From Ostrinia nubilalis (taxonomy: Eukaryota; Arthropoda; Insecta; Lepidoptera; Crambidae): a DNA stretch of 64,000 nt. The position numbers and the translations under genes are program-made. Under the pieces are notes generated by a model. That model worked only from the letters and a program-made list of their open reading frames with translations, did no database searches and was not told the DNA's origin. The DNA lies in contig NC_087106.1 in assembly GCF_963855985.1 (NCBI RefSeq), positions 9,903,001-9,967,000 of the forward strand, read 5' to 3'. Below are positions 30,868-42,572 of this stretch, piece after piece (within the stretch, counting starts at the first letter, position 1; each line of letters starts with the position of its first letter).

Positions 30868-32102
30868 CGGCCGAATACTGAAACGCCATTTAAATATTTG
30901 ACGGCTTCTCAAATAGTTAAGCAGCTCCTAAACTTACATTTCGCATACTCAAAACAATATCTGAGCAGCTCTCAATTTTTAAGCACCTCTCAAATTAAGT
31001 TGCACTCAAACGCCACTCAAATGAATTTTCGCATACTGAAACGCCATTCAACGCTAAGCATTACTCAAACAACTGTCAAATCGTCTTGAGCAGCCGTTAA
31101 ATTTGAGAGTGCTTGCGCGGTATCTTAAATCCTATTCTTATACCTAAATCGACCTAAATAGTGGTAAATAATGTTTGTGTCATCGTTATCATTTCTTTCG
31201 AGCCTCGAGGAAATACCTAGATCTAATCGCAGGAACGCAATAAAGCTGAACGCTATTGAAAAGTATTATTATAATGACATGCAATTCCGAGCGAGGTTCC
31301 GCCTCTCAAAAGAAACTGTGTTGTTTCTGGAATCAAAATTTGGAAGCTCTTTGAAACCCCTCACCAAACGCCATACAACCAGTGGACCAAATACCTACTT
31401 ATTATAACCCTACGGTTCTACGCAACGGGAAGTTATGAACGTGTACTATTATAGGTGATATCTTCCACATCGAACAGCCAACTGTGCATCGTATAGTGCA
31501 ACCAAAGTAACAACCAAAATAGCTGCTATGAAATCGCTTTACGTAAACATGCCTATTTCTGAGGAATATGGGGACATCGCAAATGGGTTTAAGCTATAGC
31601 AGCATTTCCAAGAGTTGTTGATTTGTCAATTTGATGCTCTGTCAACAATGATAAATGTCAATTGTGGTTACGTTTCGGTCCACGATCGCCACTTAATAGA
31701 TTTCAACAATAAAACGTATCACCTTTAAAATTATTTTTTTAATTAAATAAAAATGCAAGCATTAATATTTTTATATGATAAAACGAGATTTATATATAAT
31801 AGAAACTAAAAATAAACTGTTCTATGTTAAGTTGATTGAGTATATTTCCATAAAAGACAATACATAACCAAACGATGCTGCGTGTAATGAATAAAAAACG
31901 TAAAGTTATCATTTGTGTAAATGAAAACATACTTTTTTTGGTAAATGTTGCCAGTAGGTAAACATTTGAGAGCTGCTTAGCTGATCACGGCTTCAAATCC
32001 GTTGAGTGGCGTTTGAGAATACCATTTAAAATTGAAGGATACTTAAATTTAGGAGCCCGTCAGCTGAGTGACAGATTTGAGTAGTGTTTCAGTATTCGGC
32101 CG
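30868..32102 (+). mobile_element. Decayed PIF/Harbinger transposon
   Basis: Tips CGGCCGAATACTGAAAC and GTTTCAGTATTCGGCCG; TAA before (30865-30867) and TGA after (32103-32105). It contains the transposase relic below. The inverted ends, 3-bp target and transposase similarity together support the superfamily. Confidence 0.85.
31171..31640 (+). pseudogene. Harbinger transposase relic (HARBI1-like)
   Basis: One frame gives MQFRARFRLSKETVLFLESK, the conserved F-R-L-S-K-E-T-V-x-x-L block of Harbinger nucleases; a stop follows TYLL. Downstream in shifted frames come LRFYATGSYERV, FHIEQPTVHRIVQP (normally the G-D-x-x-x-x-S-x-x-T-V-x-R-I-V block) and EEYGDIANGF. The catalytic DDE region is not recoverable. 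Inactive by frameshifts and stops. Confidence 0.8.
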
Positions 32103-32105
32103 TGA

Positions 32106-32324
32106 GGCCCAGTTTTTTGATTCATAGTTAAAATAACCAATAGTTAAGTTTGACAGATGTCAAATGACAAGTGGTTAAATATCAGAAAAAAATGTTTTTC
32201 GAACAATGGTTAGCTTGACTTTTAGTACATTTTTTCACTATTCGTTGACATTTTGTTAATATTTAACCATTAATAGCAAAATTTAACAATTAGTTATTTT
32301 AACTATGAATCAAAAAACTGGGCC
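32106..32324. mobile_element. Harbinger-type MITE A
   Basis: 219 bp with tips GGCCCAGTTTTTTGATTCAT and ATGAATCAAAAAACTGGGCC, flanked by TGA (32103-32105) and TAA (32325-32327). Arms pair over 60 bp or more. Confidence 0.9.
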
Positions 32325-32327
32325 TAA

Positions 32328-32546
32328 GGCCCGGTTTTTTGATTCGTAGTTAAATTAACCAATAGTCAAATTTGACAGATGTCAAATGACAAGTGGTTAA
32401 ATATCAGAAGAAAATGTTTTTCAAAGAATGGTTAGCTTGACTTTTAGTACATTTTTTAACTATTAGTTAACATTTTGTTAATATTTACCCATTAGTAGCA
32501 AAATTTAACAATTTGTTATTTTAACTATGAATCAAAAAACTGGGCC
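32328..32546. mobile_element. Harbinger-type MITE B
   Basis: Second 219-bp copy of the same family in the same orientation, about 90% identical to A, flanked by TAA (32325-32327) and TAA (32547-32549). The single TAA between A and B is shared. Confidence 0.9.
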
Positions 32547-32781
32547 TAAGGGACAAATTATATGCGAACACATGGCCTCTCAAATCATCTGGCTAGCATG
32601 AGAGTACGGGACAAACCCTCTATTTTTCTCTGGTACCAAATTAGAGAGGGCTGTGCTTCTGCAATCGAGAATAAAAGAATAATTGTAATTGTCCCAATGT
32701 AACTGTCGTTTAGTTTTACTGATGATTATGTACTTTTCCAATCTCTAAATCAAAATTTATTAATATTATTTTTGACATGTA

Positions 32782-32921
32782 CAGGCTGACTTTTAAATCG
32801 TTGGCATCCTTTTAAACTAAGACTCTACTCATGGTACATAATGTCTCATATTCCGGGAATGTACTATGTATCATGAGTAGTCTTAATTTAAAAGGATGCC
32901 AACGACTTCAATGTCATCCTG
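32782..32921. mobile_element. 140-bp hairpin MITE (TA target)
   Basis: CAGGCTGACTTTTAAATCGT on the left pairs with GTCATCCTG on the right; about 60-bp arms (GTTGGCATCCTTTTAAA with TTTAAAAGGATGCCAAC), TA on both sides. Mariner-type by target and tips. Confidence 0.88.
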
Positions 32922-32937
32922 TAGATAACGCCTAAAA

Positions 32938-33413
32938 CAGGGATGGCGAACCAATGGCACGCGTGCCATCGATGGCACGCGCCACAATATTTAGGGCACG
33001 CCACCAATCACAAAATTTAACTTGTACTATCTACAGGGTGTTAGGTAAATGGGTATATGAGCCGACACTAGCCCATGTTAACATGGTCATATAAATGGTA
33101 TGGTGAAGTCAGAAATTTGATTTCATCATTTAATTTTTTTAATTTTCATACAATTTTCTTTTTATAAAATCCGATTTGTATGAAAATTAAAATAATTAAA
33201 ATGAAGATATCAATTTTCTGACTTCACCATACCATTTATATGACCATGTTAACATGGGCTAGTATCGGCTCATATACCCATTTACCTAACACCCTGTATA
33301 GTGTATACCCCTCATTGATAGCATTAGGTGTTATTTTATGGCACGTCTATGACTACATCAAACATTTTTTTCGGAAAAGTGGCACGTTGAGACATAAAGG
33401 TTCGCCATCCCGG
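32938..33413. mobile_element. hAT-type element hosting a nested MITE
   Basis: Tips CAGGGATGGCGAACC and GGTTCGCCATCCC, with the 8-bp duplication GCCTAAAA at 32930-32937 and 33414-33421. Interior repeats GGCACGC/GTGCC. Non-coding. The element at 33034-33296 is inserted inside it. Confidence 0.9.
33034..33296. mobile_element. Mariner-type palindromic MITE nested in the hAT element
   Basis: 263 bp, tips CAGGGTGTTAGGTAAATGGG and CCCATTTACCTAACACCCTG, TA on both sides. Arms pair for about 115 bp, so the element is a nearly full-length hairpin. Confidence 0.92.
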
Positions 33414-33841
33414 GCCTAAAAGATACAATTATACAGACGTTGTTCTTTGCGCATTTATAAAAGCTAAAACACATAAAAATTACCTGTACAGAACAAAGAC
33501 AATCTTCAACCCCATTCATGCACGTGGTAAAACAGAAATTAGTGAAAACCCTTTGTAATACTAACCATTGTTTTTTGGCTGAAATAACGAAAACTTAGGC
33601 TCAAATGAACGCTAGCCTGTTGATTACAACCCTTTGTCTCCGAGCTTTAGTTCGTTCCCGTAATTACAGCTTTTAGTCTTTTTACTTATTGCCAGATTTT
33701 TTCAAGTCCAGTGACTAATTTTAGATATTACTCGAAAGAGATGCTGGATTTTGTAAAGGTTGTGTTAGCAAAATGTCGTTATCGATATAGTTAACTCAAT
33801 GTTTGCTACTTTTCACTCAGTTTTATTTTTGTTAGTCCTAT

Positions 33842-33961
33842 GCCCGTTTTTACCATCAATCCCAAATTTTTAAGTGACCCTTATGGTAACAATTACGAGT
33901 AACAGACATTTTGTTTTCTTAGGGGTCACTTAAAAATTAGGAATTCATGTTGAAAACGGGC
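33842..33961. mobile_element. Short MITE (GCCCGTTTT tips)
   Basis: GCCCGTTTTTACCATCAATC and GAAAACGGGC as ends, TTTTTAAGTGACCC and GGGTCACTTAAAAA inside. A related copy lies at 48204-48303. Confidence 0.8.
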
Positions 33962-33984
33962 AGTCACTAGTCTACTACTTATAT

Positions 33985-34215
33985 TGAAAGTTTGTGAGAT
34001 GGATGGACATAATTATGTTTCTTACTCTTTCAGGCTTAAACCACTGAATTGATTTGGACGATATTTGAGATACAGATCTCAAATAAAATTAGAGATCCAA
34101 GAAAAAAATTAGATTATTTTTTATTCATGTTTTTTCAGGGCGACTAGCACATGATTAAATTTTTCCGTAACAGACCGAAATTTTCGCAAGAGAAGTAGCT
34201 AAAAGCTAGTTTTAA
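33985..34215 (+). mobile_element. Helitron-like repeat
   Basis: ACTTATATTGAAAGTTTGTG, CTTACTCTTTCAGGCTTAAA and an AGCTAAAAGCTAGTTTT end. Assigned by similarity to the common CTAGT-ending repeats; old copy. Confidence 0.5.
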
Positions 34216-35013
34216 TAAGACATAACCACCCACAGAATGTAAAACATATTATCGTCCCCAAAAGATACTGCTACCTAATTGATGCAGGACTCGGAGGCAA
34301 ACTGTAAGGAAAACAGTGGCGATCACAATAGATCGATACCGGTCGCAGTGATAGCATTTTATAGAACTAGAATAGCCGCTGAACAAAAAAAAAACATAAC
34401 CAAGAAATTGGGTTATTTAACCATTTAATTTTGAAGTAATTGAAACAGGTTTTAACGCGATACGCGGATAGATTACATTGAAATATTACCTGTATTTGCC
34501 TGACGTTTCGACCGAGTTGCACCGGCCGTGGTCACAGGCTGACTGAAGCGCTGAGTGCGCGATCCGTATGGTGGGTCAATCATCTAATTCTATTATTATT
34601 TCTTCTCCAAGTACATTTATAATTTTGTTATGCGAAAATCTTGCTAAAGTTTTGCATAGTTCCGAAGCCTAGTCCCAGTCTATCTTCCTAGAACTGTGCT
34701 CATTGCCTAGATAATTACATCACCCTGTGTGTATGTACTAACTTTACGTTGGTTCTGTTGCTAAACTTAGTTGCCCGACTTAGACTGAGTTGCGTAAGAC
34801 AATTAGTACGTATTCGAATTGTACACGACTAACGGAGAGGGTAGTATGAAACTTTGTAAGACTAGCTTTTGCCCGTGGCTGCGCCCGCGTGAAATTCAGT
34901 TTGTCGCAGAAAACAAAATGAAGTTATTTGGTAATAATGAAGAACATAATTTTTTGTATGGGTCTGGGTTTTACATGATAAATGTATGTACCTACTTAGG
35001 ACCAAATATTTAT

Positions 35014-35165
35014 TGCCCGTATTCACAAACATATTACCTACTATGAGGTCTCACAGTGCGCGTGAACGAACAGGGTGACACATGAATCAGTCACAGAGCT
35101 CTATCCAACGCTGTGCGTTCGATTTGCTCCTTCACTTAAGTAAGTATCATATGTGAATACTGGCG
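35014..35165 (-). mobile_element. CGCCCG MITE copy d
   Basis: Reverse-oriented copy, first base changed (TGCCCG), left TAT and right TAA. Followed directly by a SINE 3' body (GCTTTGCTTAGTTTGGGACT at 35209-35228). Confidence 0.8.
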
Positions 35166-35334
35166 TAAGTATATTTATCCGTTGTATGGGCTACCCATAG
35201 TACAAGCTTTGCTTAGTTTGGGACTAGATGACGTAGTGTAAAATGACCAAGGGTACTTATTAAATTATTATAATGAGTGTATCTAATTGACATTCTGGAA
35301 AATGGAGTAGATTGTTTACAATTAGGGGAGAGTT

Positions 35335-36256
35335 CGGTATATTGTACCGCCGGGTAAATTGTACCACCCTCATATTTCGTAACGTATTTATTGAATGTCT
35401 GTAATTGCAACACTCAGCGATACACAACTAAATTCAATTAATATCGGCCATGTGTTTTTAGCCGTGACAACGAACACGTGTGTTTTATTTTGAAAAGTAT
35501 TTTTTCATTGTTTTCAAGTAACTTTTGACAATGCATGTTTAGTTTGTAATTTTGCTAAATTTAATCACAGGGTGTTTCTAATATATTATTTAGAAGCGTA
35601 AATCAGTGTGGATTACAATTATTTGAAACATTTTTCGGTATTTATAAGCTATATTTTTTACCGATTTATTAAAAGCACTATCACCTAGTCGGCTAAATTG
35701 TACCACATCAAGTTGTATGGAACTTTACCAAAGGATTTTGAATTTAATTTAAGTAAATCATATTTTGAAGTTATAATAGCGTAGTTATGTTTGACTAACA
35801 ATAAATAAAAGCAAAAGACTGGTAAAGTAGATTAGGTACAAGTGTGCGTTACGATAATTGGAATTACAAAACTTTTACTCAAAATCGTGATAACGTGTAA
35901 AACAATATCGATTGTCTATGTTATTAACTACTGTTCCTTTTCGTTACCTTATTTGTTAAGAATGTATCGTATAATATTTTGCCATAGTTTTTTTATAGGC
36001 TTGAAATTTATTGAAATCTATATTAGTAACCCTGTGGTACAAATTATCGAACCGGTTGGCTTAATTGGACCCAAGCTCTGAACTCGTATTTTGTGGATTT
36101 GTGCTAAATATACAACAATTGTGTTGATTAATACCTATGAAATAGTAAGTTGAATAATTTCCCTTTAATTATATACCATGAACATTAGCAAAAACAAAAG
36201 AAAACTATGTGTAAAATGGGATTGAAAAAAACTGGTCCAAATTACCGGACTCTCCC
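35335..36256. mobile_element. Non-autonomous DNA transposon with TTA duplication
   Basis: Tips GGGGAGAGTTCGGTATATTG and GGTCCAAATTACCGGACTCTCCC pair with a few mismatches; TTA at 35332-35334 and 36257-36259. 922 bp without recognisable coding. It contains repeated AATTGTACCAC/AAATTGTACCACC and AATTATCGAACCGGTTGGCT. Confidence 0.75.
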
Positions 36257-38138
36257 TTATACGGAATTAGTCAGAGTTGATCTAAGTATTATTATTATCT
36301 CAAAACTAAAGCACAGAACCACACTGAAACGAACAAACGAACACGAACAAATATTGAATATGCTCTGTTGACATTCAAATGTTTTTTCCATCGCCACCCT
36401 TGTTTCACTCAACACCCTTATGATTACGTAATAAGGTCGCTTTTAAGTCTTTGGCATGTTGATTGGCATACAATTTCCACAACATTTCCGAAATGCTCTC
36501 TCGTGCGATACGCTATGACAGACCTCTTGGCGTGAAGGAAATTGAACCTTAAATATAAGACTTTTGAGTCTGGATTTCAATGTGAAGTTGGCACCAGCCT
36601 GTTGCTATTTTTAGGGCTGTATGAATGACCTATTTTGTTTAGTATTACTTTGTATGCTACAAAGATACTTTGCTTATAAGCCCATAGCTGTATATGAGAA
36701 TACATTACAGAGAATTACTTGGTGTATTGCTCGCATCAATACTTATGTCTATAATTTGTGTGTTTTAAAGACTGTAAACCCTTGAAAAGGAGGCTGACAA
36801 TAGTGACTGAGTTTCTTGCGCTGCTTCTTCTCAGCACTGGCCCATTTATTGTCCCGAAGCAGAGGTAGGTAATACAGGGACGTATAAAAGTGCTTTTTAG
36901 AGCCTATTTGCAAAAATAGATGAGTTTTATGAGTAAGTTCGCCACCAGGAACAATAAGCACTAAAAGTCGGTACAACTTGTTTACATTATTTTGATAAGA
37001 GATGGCGTTGTCCGCTTTTAAGTTCGTGATAGTGTTTGAATTTTGCAGATGTTATGTAAGCCTTAAAGTAATAATGTCGCTTAATAGGACATTATTGTAT
37101 TTTACTATACTCAATTTATTGAATTGAGCAAGATTATACCTACTTACTTGCTGAGCATTTTCATAAACCATTTGATAAATAAGTAGTTACTACTTGTTTG
37201 TATAAGCGCTCTTGCACACGACGCCGCTACCGCGCCGCCGCCGCGCCTTTGCACTGTTTATACGCGCCGCGTGAACACCGCTGACGCGCCGCGTGAACAC
37301 CGCTGCCGCGCCGCCGCCGCGCCGCGGGAGAAATTCGTCGGCGTCGTCGAACAACGTCGTATGATCGCAACCGTCAAAATCTGTTTTTTTGCATTAAACT
37401 ACTCTAAAATAGCCCCTTTATAAACTAATTTTTTAATTTTTCAAAATTCGTAATAATATCGAAGATACGGAATCGAACACCGACGGATGTGATTATTCTA
37501 ACGCAGTACAGAGACGTGTTTGTGCAAGCGTCATTGTACTTCGGAAGACTGCACATCGTTTGTTGGAATAGCTTATACATTTGTATTCGTATTGATATTG
37601 AATGTATCTCGAATTTCGTCTTTATATCTATAAGTTTGGACACTTTATCGTTTTGATGACTGAAAGTCACAACCATCTCTTTACTAGGGAAGTCAGAGAA
37701 AAAAAAACTGTGACGTACGTACACACCCGTGGTTGTACTAGGAAGTTTGAAAATAAAAGAAACAGTGTCCTTTTGTTTTTATTTTATGGTATTTGTAGGT
37801 AGATTGACGAGTATAAACATTAAGAATGTTTGGTACAAAATAATTGTTTTTGGTGGCGGATGTACTGAACTTACATTGTTCTAAGGACTTTTGTTTGACG
37901 TTTGATCAGAACCATCGTTGTACTTCGGTAAAGTTTGGTAATTTTGACGTCGGATATACACAACCGACTTTGTACTAGGGACAGGTATTCCAATTGCGTC
38001 TTTGTTCTATTTTTAAATTGCTTAAAAAATAAAATAAAAAATTGAGACTACAATAATTCGATTTTAATGTGTTTCTTTTTGACGATTTGTTACTCAAAAT
38101 AAACATTGTGTTAAAAATAAAGTTTTTTTTTGCGTATA

Positions 38139-38583
38139 CAGGATGACATCTTGTAATGAGTGAACATCCTTGTAAAGGATTATAGTGCATGTCATTTGCA
38201 ATCAAATTGGATAAGTATTTGCCTACGCAAAACACAATGTAATTTTTCCATACAAAAAATCTAAATAATAATAATTAATATCCCGTAGCTGATTTTAAAT
38301 TTTCCTGCTTTTAAGCTAAGGTAGAAAAAGCCCAAACTATAAATAATAAACATAATAAAAGACTTTATTAAACAGACAGTAAAACATAAAAGTAATAAAA
38401 TAAAAGAAAAAAGTGTGATAAAGGGGCGCCCGCTCAATTTTTATCAGAACACCATGTTAGGATGTCCCTATTAAAACTGAGAAATGCTTGACTTTTGCCT
38501 AGTCATTTATACCTACATAAATAAATTGGTTACAATAACCTGTTATCCCTTACAAGGATGTTCACTTATTACACGTCACCCTG
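38139..38583. mobile_element. Mariner-type MITE
   Basis: CAGGATGACATCTTGTAATG and GAGTGAACATCCTTGTAA at left; TTACAAGGATGTTCACTTAT and GTCACCCTG at right; TA on both sides. About 445 bp, no coding. Confidence 0.82.
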
Positions 38584-38779
38584 TAAGTATAGGTATGCTT
38601 AGAAAGCTTTTCGTCTAAGTTAAATTTTATACTTATTTATTTTATTCATTTCTAAGTAGCACTTACACCGTCAAATCAATGCCCCCTTTACCCTTTCAAG
38701 CAGATCCCAACATTATTCAAAAAATGCAAGATCTTATAGGTGATAGTTTTTTCATCCAGTGCCTTAATGCTACCTTTTT

Positions 38780-39775
38780 GAGATTATCGTTCCGCCTTGG
38801 TTTGTGGGTGGATGTCGCACGCTTCGTTTTTCGGTATGCAGCCTACTCCAGAACCTTGGTGCCCCATTGGCCGTAAGTTTTGCGTACTATGTGTCCTGCC
38901 TATTGTCACTCAGCATGTTAATCTGTCGGGATATGTCATCGACTTTAGTTTGTTTACGGACCTCCCTCATTTATGATTTGATCTCGTAAAGAAACACTGA
39001 CATAACCCTTGCTATAGCACGCCGTGCAACTTTGAGCTTCTTTGAGAGCCAACGTTTTGGACCTATAATAGGGTAACACACACTGATGGTAGACTCTCGT
39101 CTTTAGGCACTTTAGGATTTTGGACGAAAAGATGTCTAGTTTTCCGGATACTGCCCAGTCGAGGTAGATTCGTCGATTGACCTCTTTCTCGAAGTTGAAC
39201 CTACCTAGCTAAATCTTTTGTCCAAGGTAGACATCCTACTTGTCAACAATCTCAAGAATTGAGATCCCAACCGAAGTTGGGTAGGGTGCAACATGGACAT
39301 TCGACATAAGCTCATTTTTTCCATGTTCATCCAAAGGCCCCGTTGGGATACTCGATTAAGGTCTTTAATATTGTGTCGAGGTCTTCCAAAGATTCTGCCA
39401 TGACCATAATATTATCGTCGGCATACCTAAGGTGAGTGTTGTACTCGTCGTTGATATTTATGCCGAATCCTTTCATTCAAGGAGTTGGACAGGTGAACAG
39501 TTTTGGAAATAGGTATAAAATCTCCCAGCCTTACGCCTCGCTGTAGTGGAATCGCGCTCGTGCTCTGCTTCTGTATTCGGGCCGGATTGGTGCGTTCATG
39601 TAGAAGTACTTCAGTACCTCGATGTAACGAGAGTCAATACGGCCGCGGTGCAGGGAGAGATTGCAGAACTGCCCAAATCTCGATCAAATCGAAGGCCTTC
39701 TCATAGTCCACGAACTCCAAGCATAGTGGCAAGTTATACTCTTCGATCTTCTGCATAACCTGCCGCAGTATATGG
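38780..39775 (-). pseudogene. RTE reverse transcriptase fragment
   Basis: On the minus strand, in several frames: FVDYEKAFDS with the first catalytic Asp of the RT palm, then GRIDSRYIEVLKYFY, a region where the second Asp pair should be (SADDNIMVMAESLEDL), LDEHGKNELM, then the C-terminal GHIVRK, QWGTKVLEW, AAYRKTKRATSTHK. Roughly a third of an RTE ORF. Multiple frameshifts. Confidence 0.75.
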
Positions 39776-40744
39776 ATGTGGTTTATCTATCCTTGATTTT
39801 TGTTAATTTTCTTTGATACCCATTGTCTTTATTTATAAATTAATTAATAATGAAACCTAATAAACAATGTTTTATATTTATTTCCTCCAACTTTCTTCAT
39901 CATCCGACGGGTACTCATGGCAGAAGTTCCGTAGAATAATGACTAAAAGTGACATACGTCATATATTTGATTAAAAAAATTCGCAGAACAACGACGGTTT
40001 ATCACATACATCCTCAAATTGTCCATAGAACAATGACGCATGTGATTTTTACAAAAAACTAAGTATTTTTGGAGATGGGTACATAGTTTATATAAAATAA
40101 CATCTCTATGTTTATAACATCCCCAAATTTGAAACCGATCAGCCAAGTAGTTTTTTTTGTAGACACAAAAAACCGGTTCCGAAACTTCAAAACGCTCTCC
40201 TGGAAACTTAACATTTTGCAGATACGTCGTTGTTCGACGACGCCGACGAATTATGCTTTGATGGCGCGGTGGCAGCGCGGCGGCGGTGCGATAGCGGCGT
40301 CGTGTGCAGGAGCGCTTAGAATTAAATATTAAATACTTGATGAATGTCTATTATTATCAAAGAGTTTTAATTTAACTGCTTGAGAGAAAACAAATATTCT
40401 GAAGTCTTTACATAACTTTTTAGACAAATAACTTTAAAAACATAACCCTCCTTCTGGCGCACACGGTGATGTAAAAATGAGAATAGAACACATATGTACC
40501 CCAAAAAGTATGTATCTGAGCTCTTAGCCGAGTTTATTTGACACTTCAGTAGTTTTATTGCACTCTACGCCCACAAACGGTTCTCATTTTATGTTTATAC
40601 CACAGTAAATACCAGCGGTTTATGTACATGAAGACAATATACTCGTACAATGTAAGTTACACGAGGTTCAGCTTAAGATTTGAAACAATTTGGTTTAAAT
40701 TACCGTTACAGGCTAATTTTTAAGCTTAAAACATAGGGAGACCG

Positions 40745-40961
40745 AGGAGAGTTGTGACCGATGAGGGTTGTGATATTGTCGATTTTTGGAAACTTATTAA
40801 CTATCAGCGAGCTCGCAACAGCGCGCATTTGTTAGCTCGAGACTTGAACTAAACACGCGCACTGTTACGAGCTCGCTAGTAGCACATGAGTAAAGAAATA
40901 CTCATGTGCTAGTAGTTAATAAGTTCTGAGAAATCGACAATGTCACAATCATAACTCTCCT
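40745..40961. mobile_element. MITE with inverted ends
   Basis: AGGAGAGTTGTGACCGATGA at left and CACAATCATAACTCTCCT at right pair for about 60 bp (also GTCGATTTTTGG, AACTTATTAACTA). A perfect short hairpin, CACATGAGTAAAGAAATACTCATGTG, lies in the right half near 40886. Target duplication not clear. Confidence 0.75.
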
Positions 40962-40981
40962 TTGTTACAGCTTTTCTCGGT

Positions 40982-41205
40982 CGTCGTTTCAGCCAAATGA
41001 CGTCCACTGCTGGACAAAGGCCTCCCCCAAGGTTTTCCACAATGAACGGTCCTGCGCTGCCCGCATCCAGGCTCTTTCCGCGACCTTTACCAGATCGTCG
41101 GTCCACCTAGTAGGAGGCCTGCCCACGCTACGTTTTCCAGCCCGTGGTCGCCACTCGAGAACTTTCCTGCCCCAACGGCCATCGTCGGTTCGTCATCGTC
41201 GTTCA
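40982..41205 (-). mobile_element. RTE LINE 3' tail with target duplication
   Basis: A clean 5'-truncated copy of the CGAA-type subfamily: on the minus strand RRPRAGKRSVGRPPTRWTDD-like coding, AQDRSLWKTLG-like tail and a TTTCAGCCAAATGACGTCCA complement end. TTTTCTCGGT is duplicated at 40972-40981 and 41206-41215. Confidence 0.85.
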
Positions 41206-41304
41206 TTTTCTCGGTATTCCCTATTAAATATGCATATTTATTATAATATCCATCCATATAATCTCAAAGCCAGTGTCTTAGCTTGGTGTTCCTATTTTGT
41301 TATT

Positions 41305-41368
41305 TCATCATCATCATCATCATCATTTCAGTCCATTTGAACATAGGCCTCCCCCAGTGATAATGATA
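41305..41368 (-). mobile_element. RTE LINE 3' tail, short
   Basis: TCATCATCATCATCATCATT then TCAGTCCATTTGAACATAGG and CCTCCCCCA: a tail of the ATG-repeat subfamily with a small internal deletion. Confidence 0.75.
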
Positions 41369-41373
41369 AAAAA

Positions 41374-41845
41374 AATCTATACCAATATTATAAATGCGAA
41401 AGTAACTCTGACTGTCTGTATTGCTTTTACGCATAAACCACTGAACCGATTTTGATGAAATTTAGCGTTTGAGTATGTGACAGACAAAATAGGGATGTTT
41501 CCTGGGCAAAAAAGCTAGAGTTTTAATTAGTCCGTCTCAGTTAGCTTATCAAAAACTACTCGACACGCATTTTTTACTTTTTAAAACTAATGAAAATGTA
41601 AAGAGATAAACCGTGTCAAAGTTCTAAAGAAAAGGCCCGTGACGTCAGTGAGTGCGTAAAAGTGCAGCACATTGTGACGACGCGCGGAACTTCAACGCAC
41701 TATAACTTAGTAATTATTTGTTTGAGTGACCATTGAAAATATACGTGTCCAATATTATTTTATATTAAAATTGACGGACTAAAAAATTTTTTTTAGGAAA
41801 CTAGCCTATTCCACGCGGGCGTTGCCGCGGGCGGAAAGCTAGTAT
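41374..41845 (+). mobile_element. Helitron-like repeat
   Basis: CTATACCAATATTATAAATG and GCGAAAGTAACTCTGACTGT at the start; GCGGGCGTTGCCGCGGGCGG and AAAGCTAGT at the end. This start/end pair is typical of lepidopteran non-autonomous Helitrons. Confidence 0.65.
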
Positions 41846-41849
41846 TTTA

Positions 41850-42520
41850 TAAACAAAAGATTTGTTAAAAAAGCCCAGTGTTCTGCATGAATGCGCACTT
41901 TGATAAAATAATTGTCTGGAAAAATTCCACAAAGATTATCTTTTTTATCCATTTGGATGGTTTAATATAACCACATATTTCGGAATTGATTCAACACTTA
42001 AACGTCCCTTCGAAATGGGGGACATTGGCACAAAGTTTTTTCAATTTGTGTTTATCTGATGATTATGATTTATCCAGAGACCTTTTAAGGGAGGCGTCTA
42101 AACAATTTTTAAAGCTGTTAAAAAGTAAATAGCTAAAATATTATGAGACAAGGAGACGACATCTTCAACCGGGCTAGGATGCGCTTTATGATAAATTCTT
42201 ATCGACAGTTTTACACGACAAGTGTATGCGCTTTTCTTCTGCAATCGATAAAATGCGTCGATAAGTTTATATCGTGGTGCGCATCTTAATGTGACTGAAC
42301 TGTAACAGACCCGACATAAATGTCAACTGGATGATACCTTGGAAGACGTAGTAGTAATTACATTGCTGTCACGCTCGCACACTCACTGCGGCCGCCCGTC
42401 GAACATTCGCAACAGCAATATAATTACGCGCGAGCGATAAGGATGGGTAGCTTGGGGTCATTGGACTAAATTCTACGTGCTCGGCGACCAGACTAGTAAC
42501 ATGGACAAACGAAAATATTG
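41850..42520. other. Intron 3, nothing recognised
   Basis: No exon or clear repeat. GC content rises around 42370-42440 without a conserved frame. Confidence 0.4.
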
Positions 42521-42524
42521 AAAA

Positions 42525-42572
42525 CAATGACCGTGAACGTCCTTTGGTTGAAACGAACGAACGAATTAATTG
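42525..42572 (+). mobile_element. RTE LINE 3' tail, minimal
   Basis: GTGAACGTCCTTTGGTTGAA then ACGAACGAACGAA: only the last bases of a CGAA-type RTE. Confidence 0.6.

Larger units (their letters stand above)
37204..40322. mobile_element. Probable 3.1-kb composite element with GC-rich inverted ends
   Basis: AAGCGCTCTTGCACACGACG at 37206 pairs with the reverse complement of the right end (CGTCGTGTGCAGGAGCGCTT, about 40300-40319). The arms continue through a CpG-rich stretch to AATTCGTCGGCGTCGTCGAA on both sides (about 160 and 100 bp). TAA and TTA flank the tips. Inside are the MITE 38139-38583 and the RTE fragment 38780-39775. No transposase recognised. Confidence 0.65.

Noticed and set aside
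31171..31407. An intact host gene of the HARBI1 type
   Set aside because: The frame covers only the N-terminal block, is followed by stops and frameshifts, and lies inside an element with inverted ends and target duplications.
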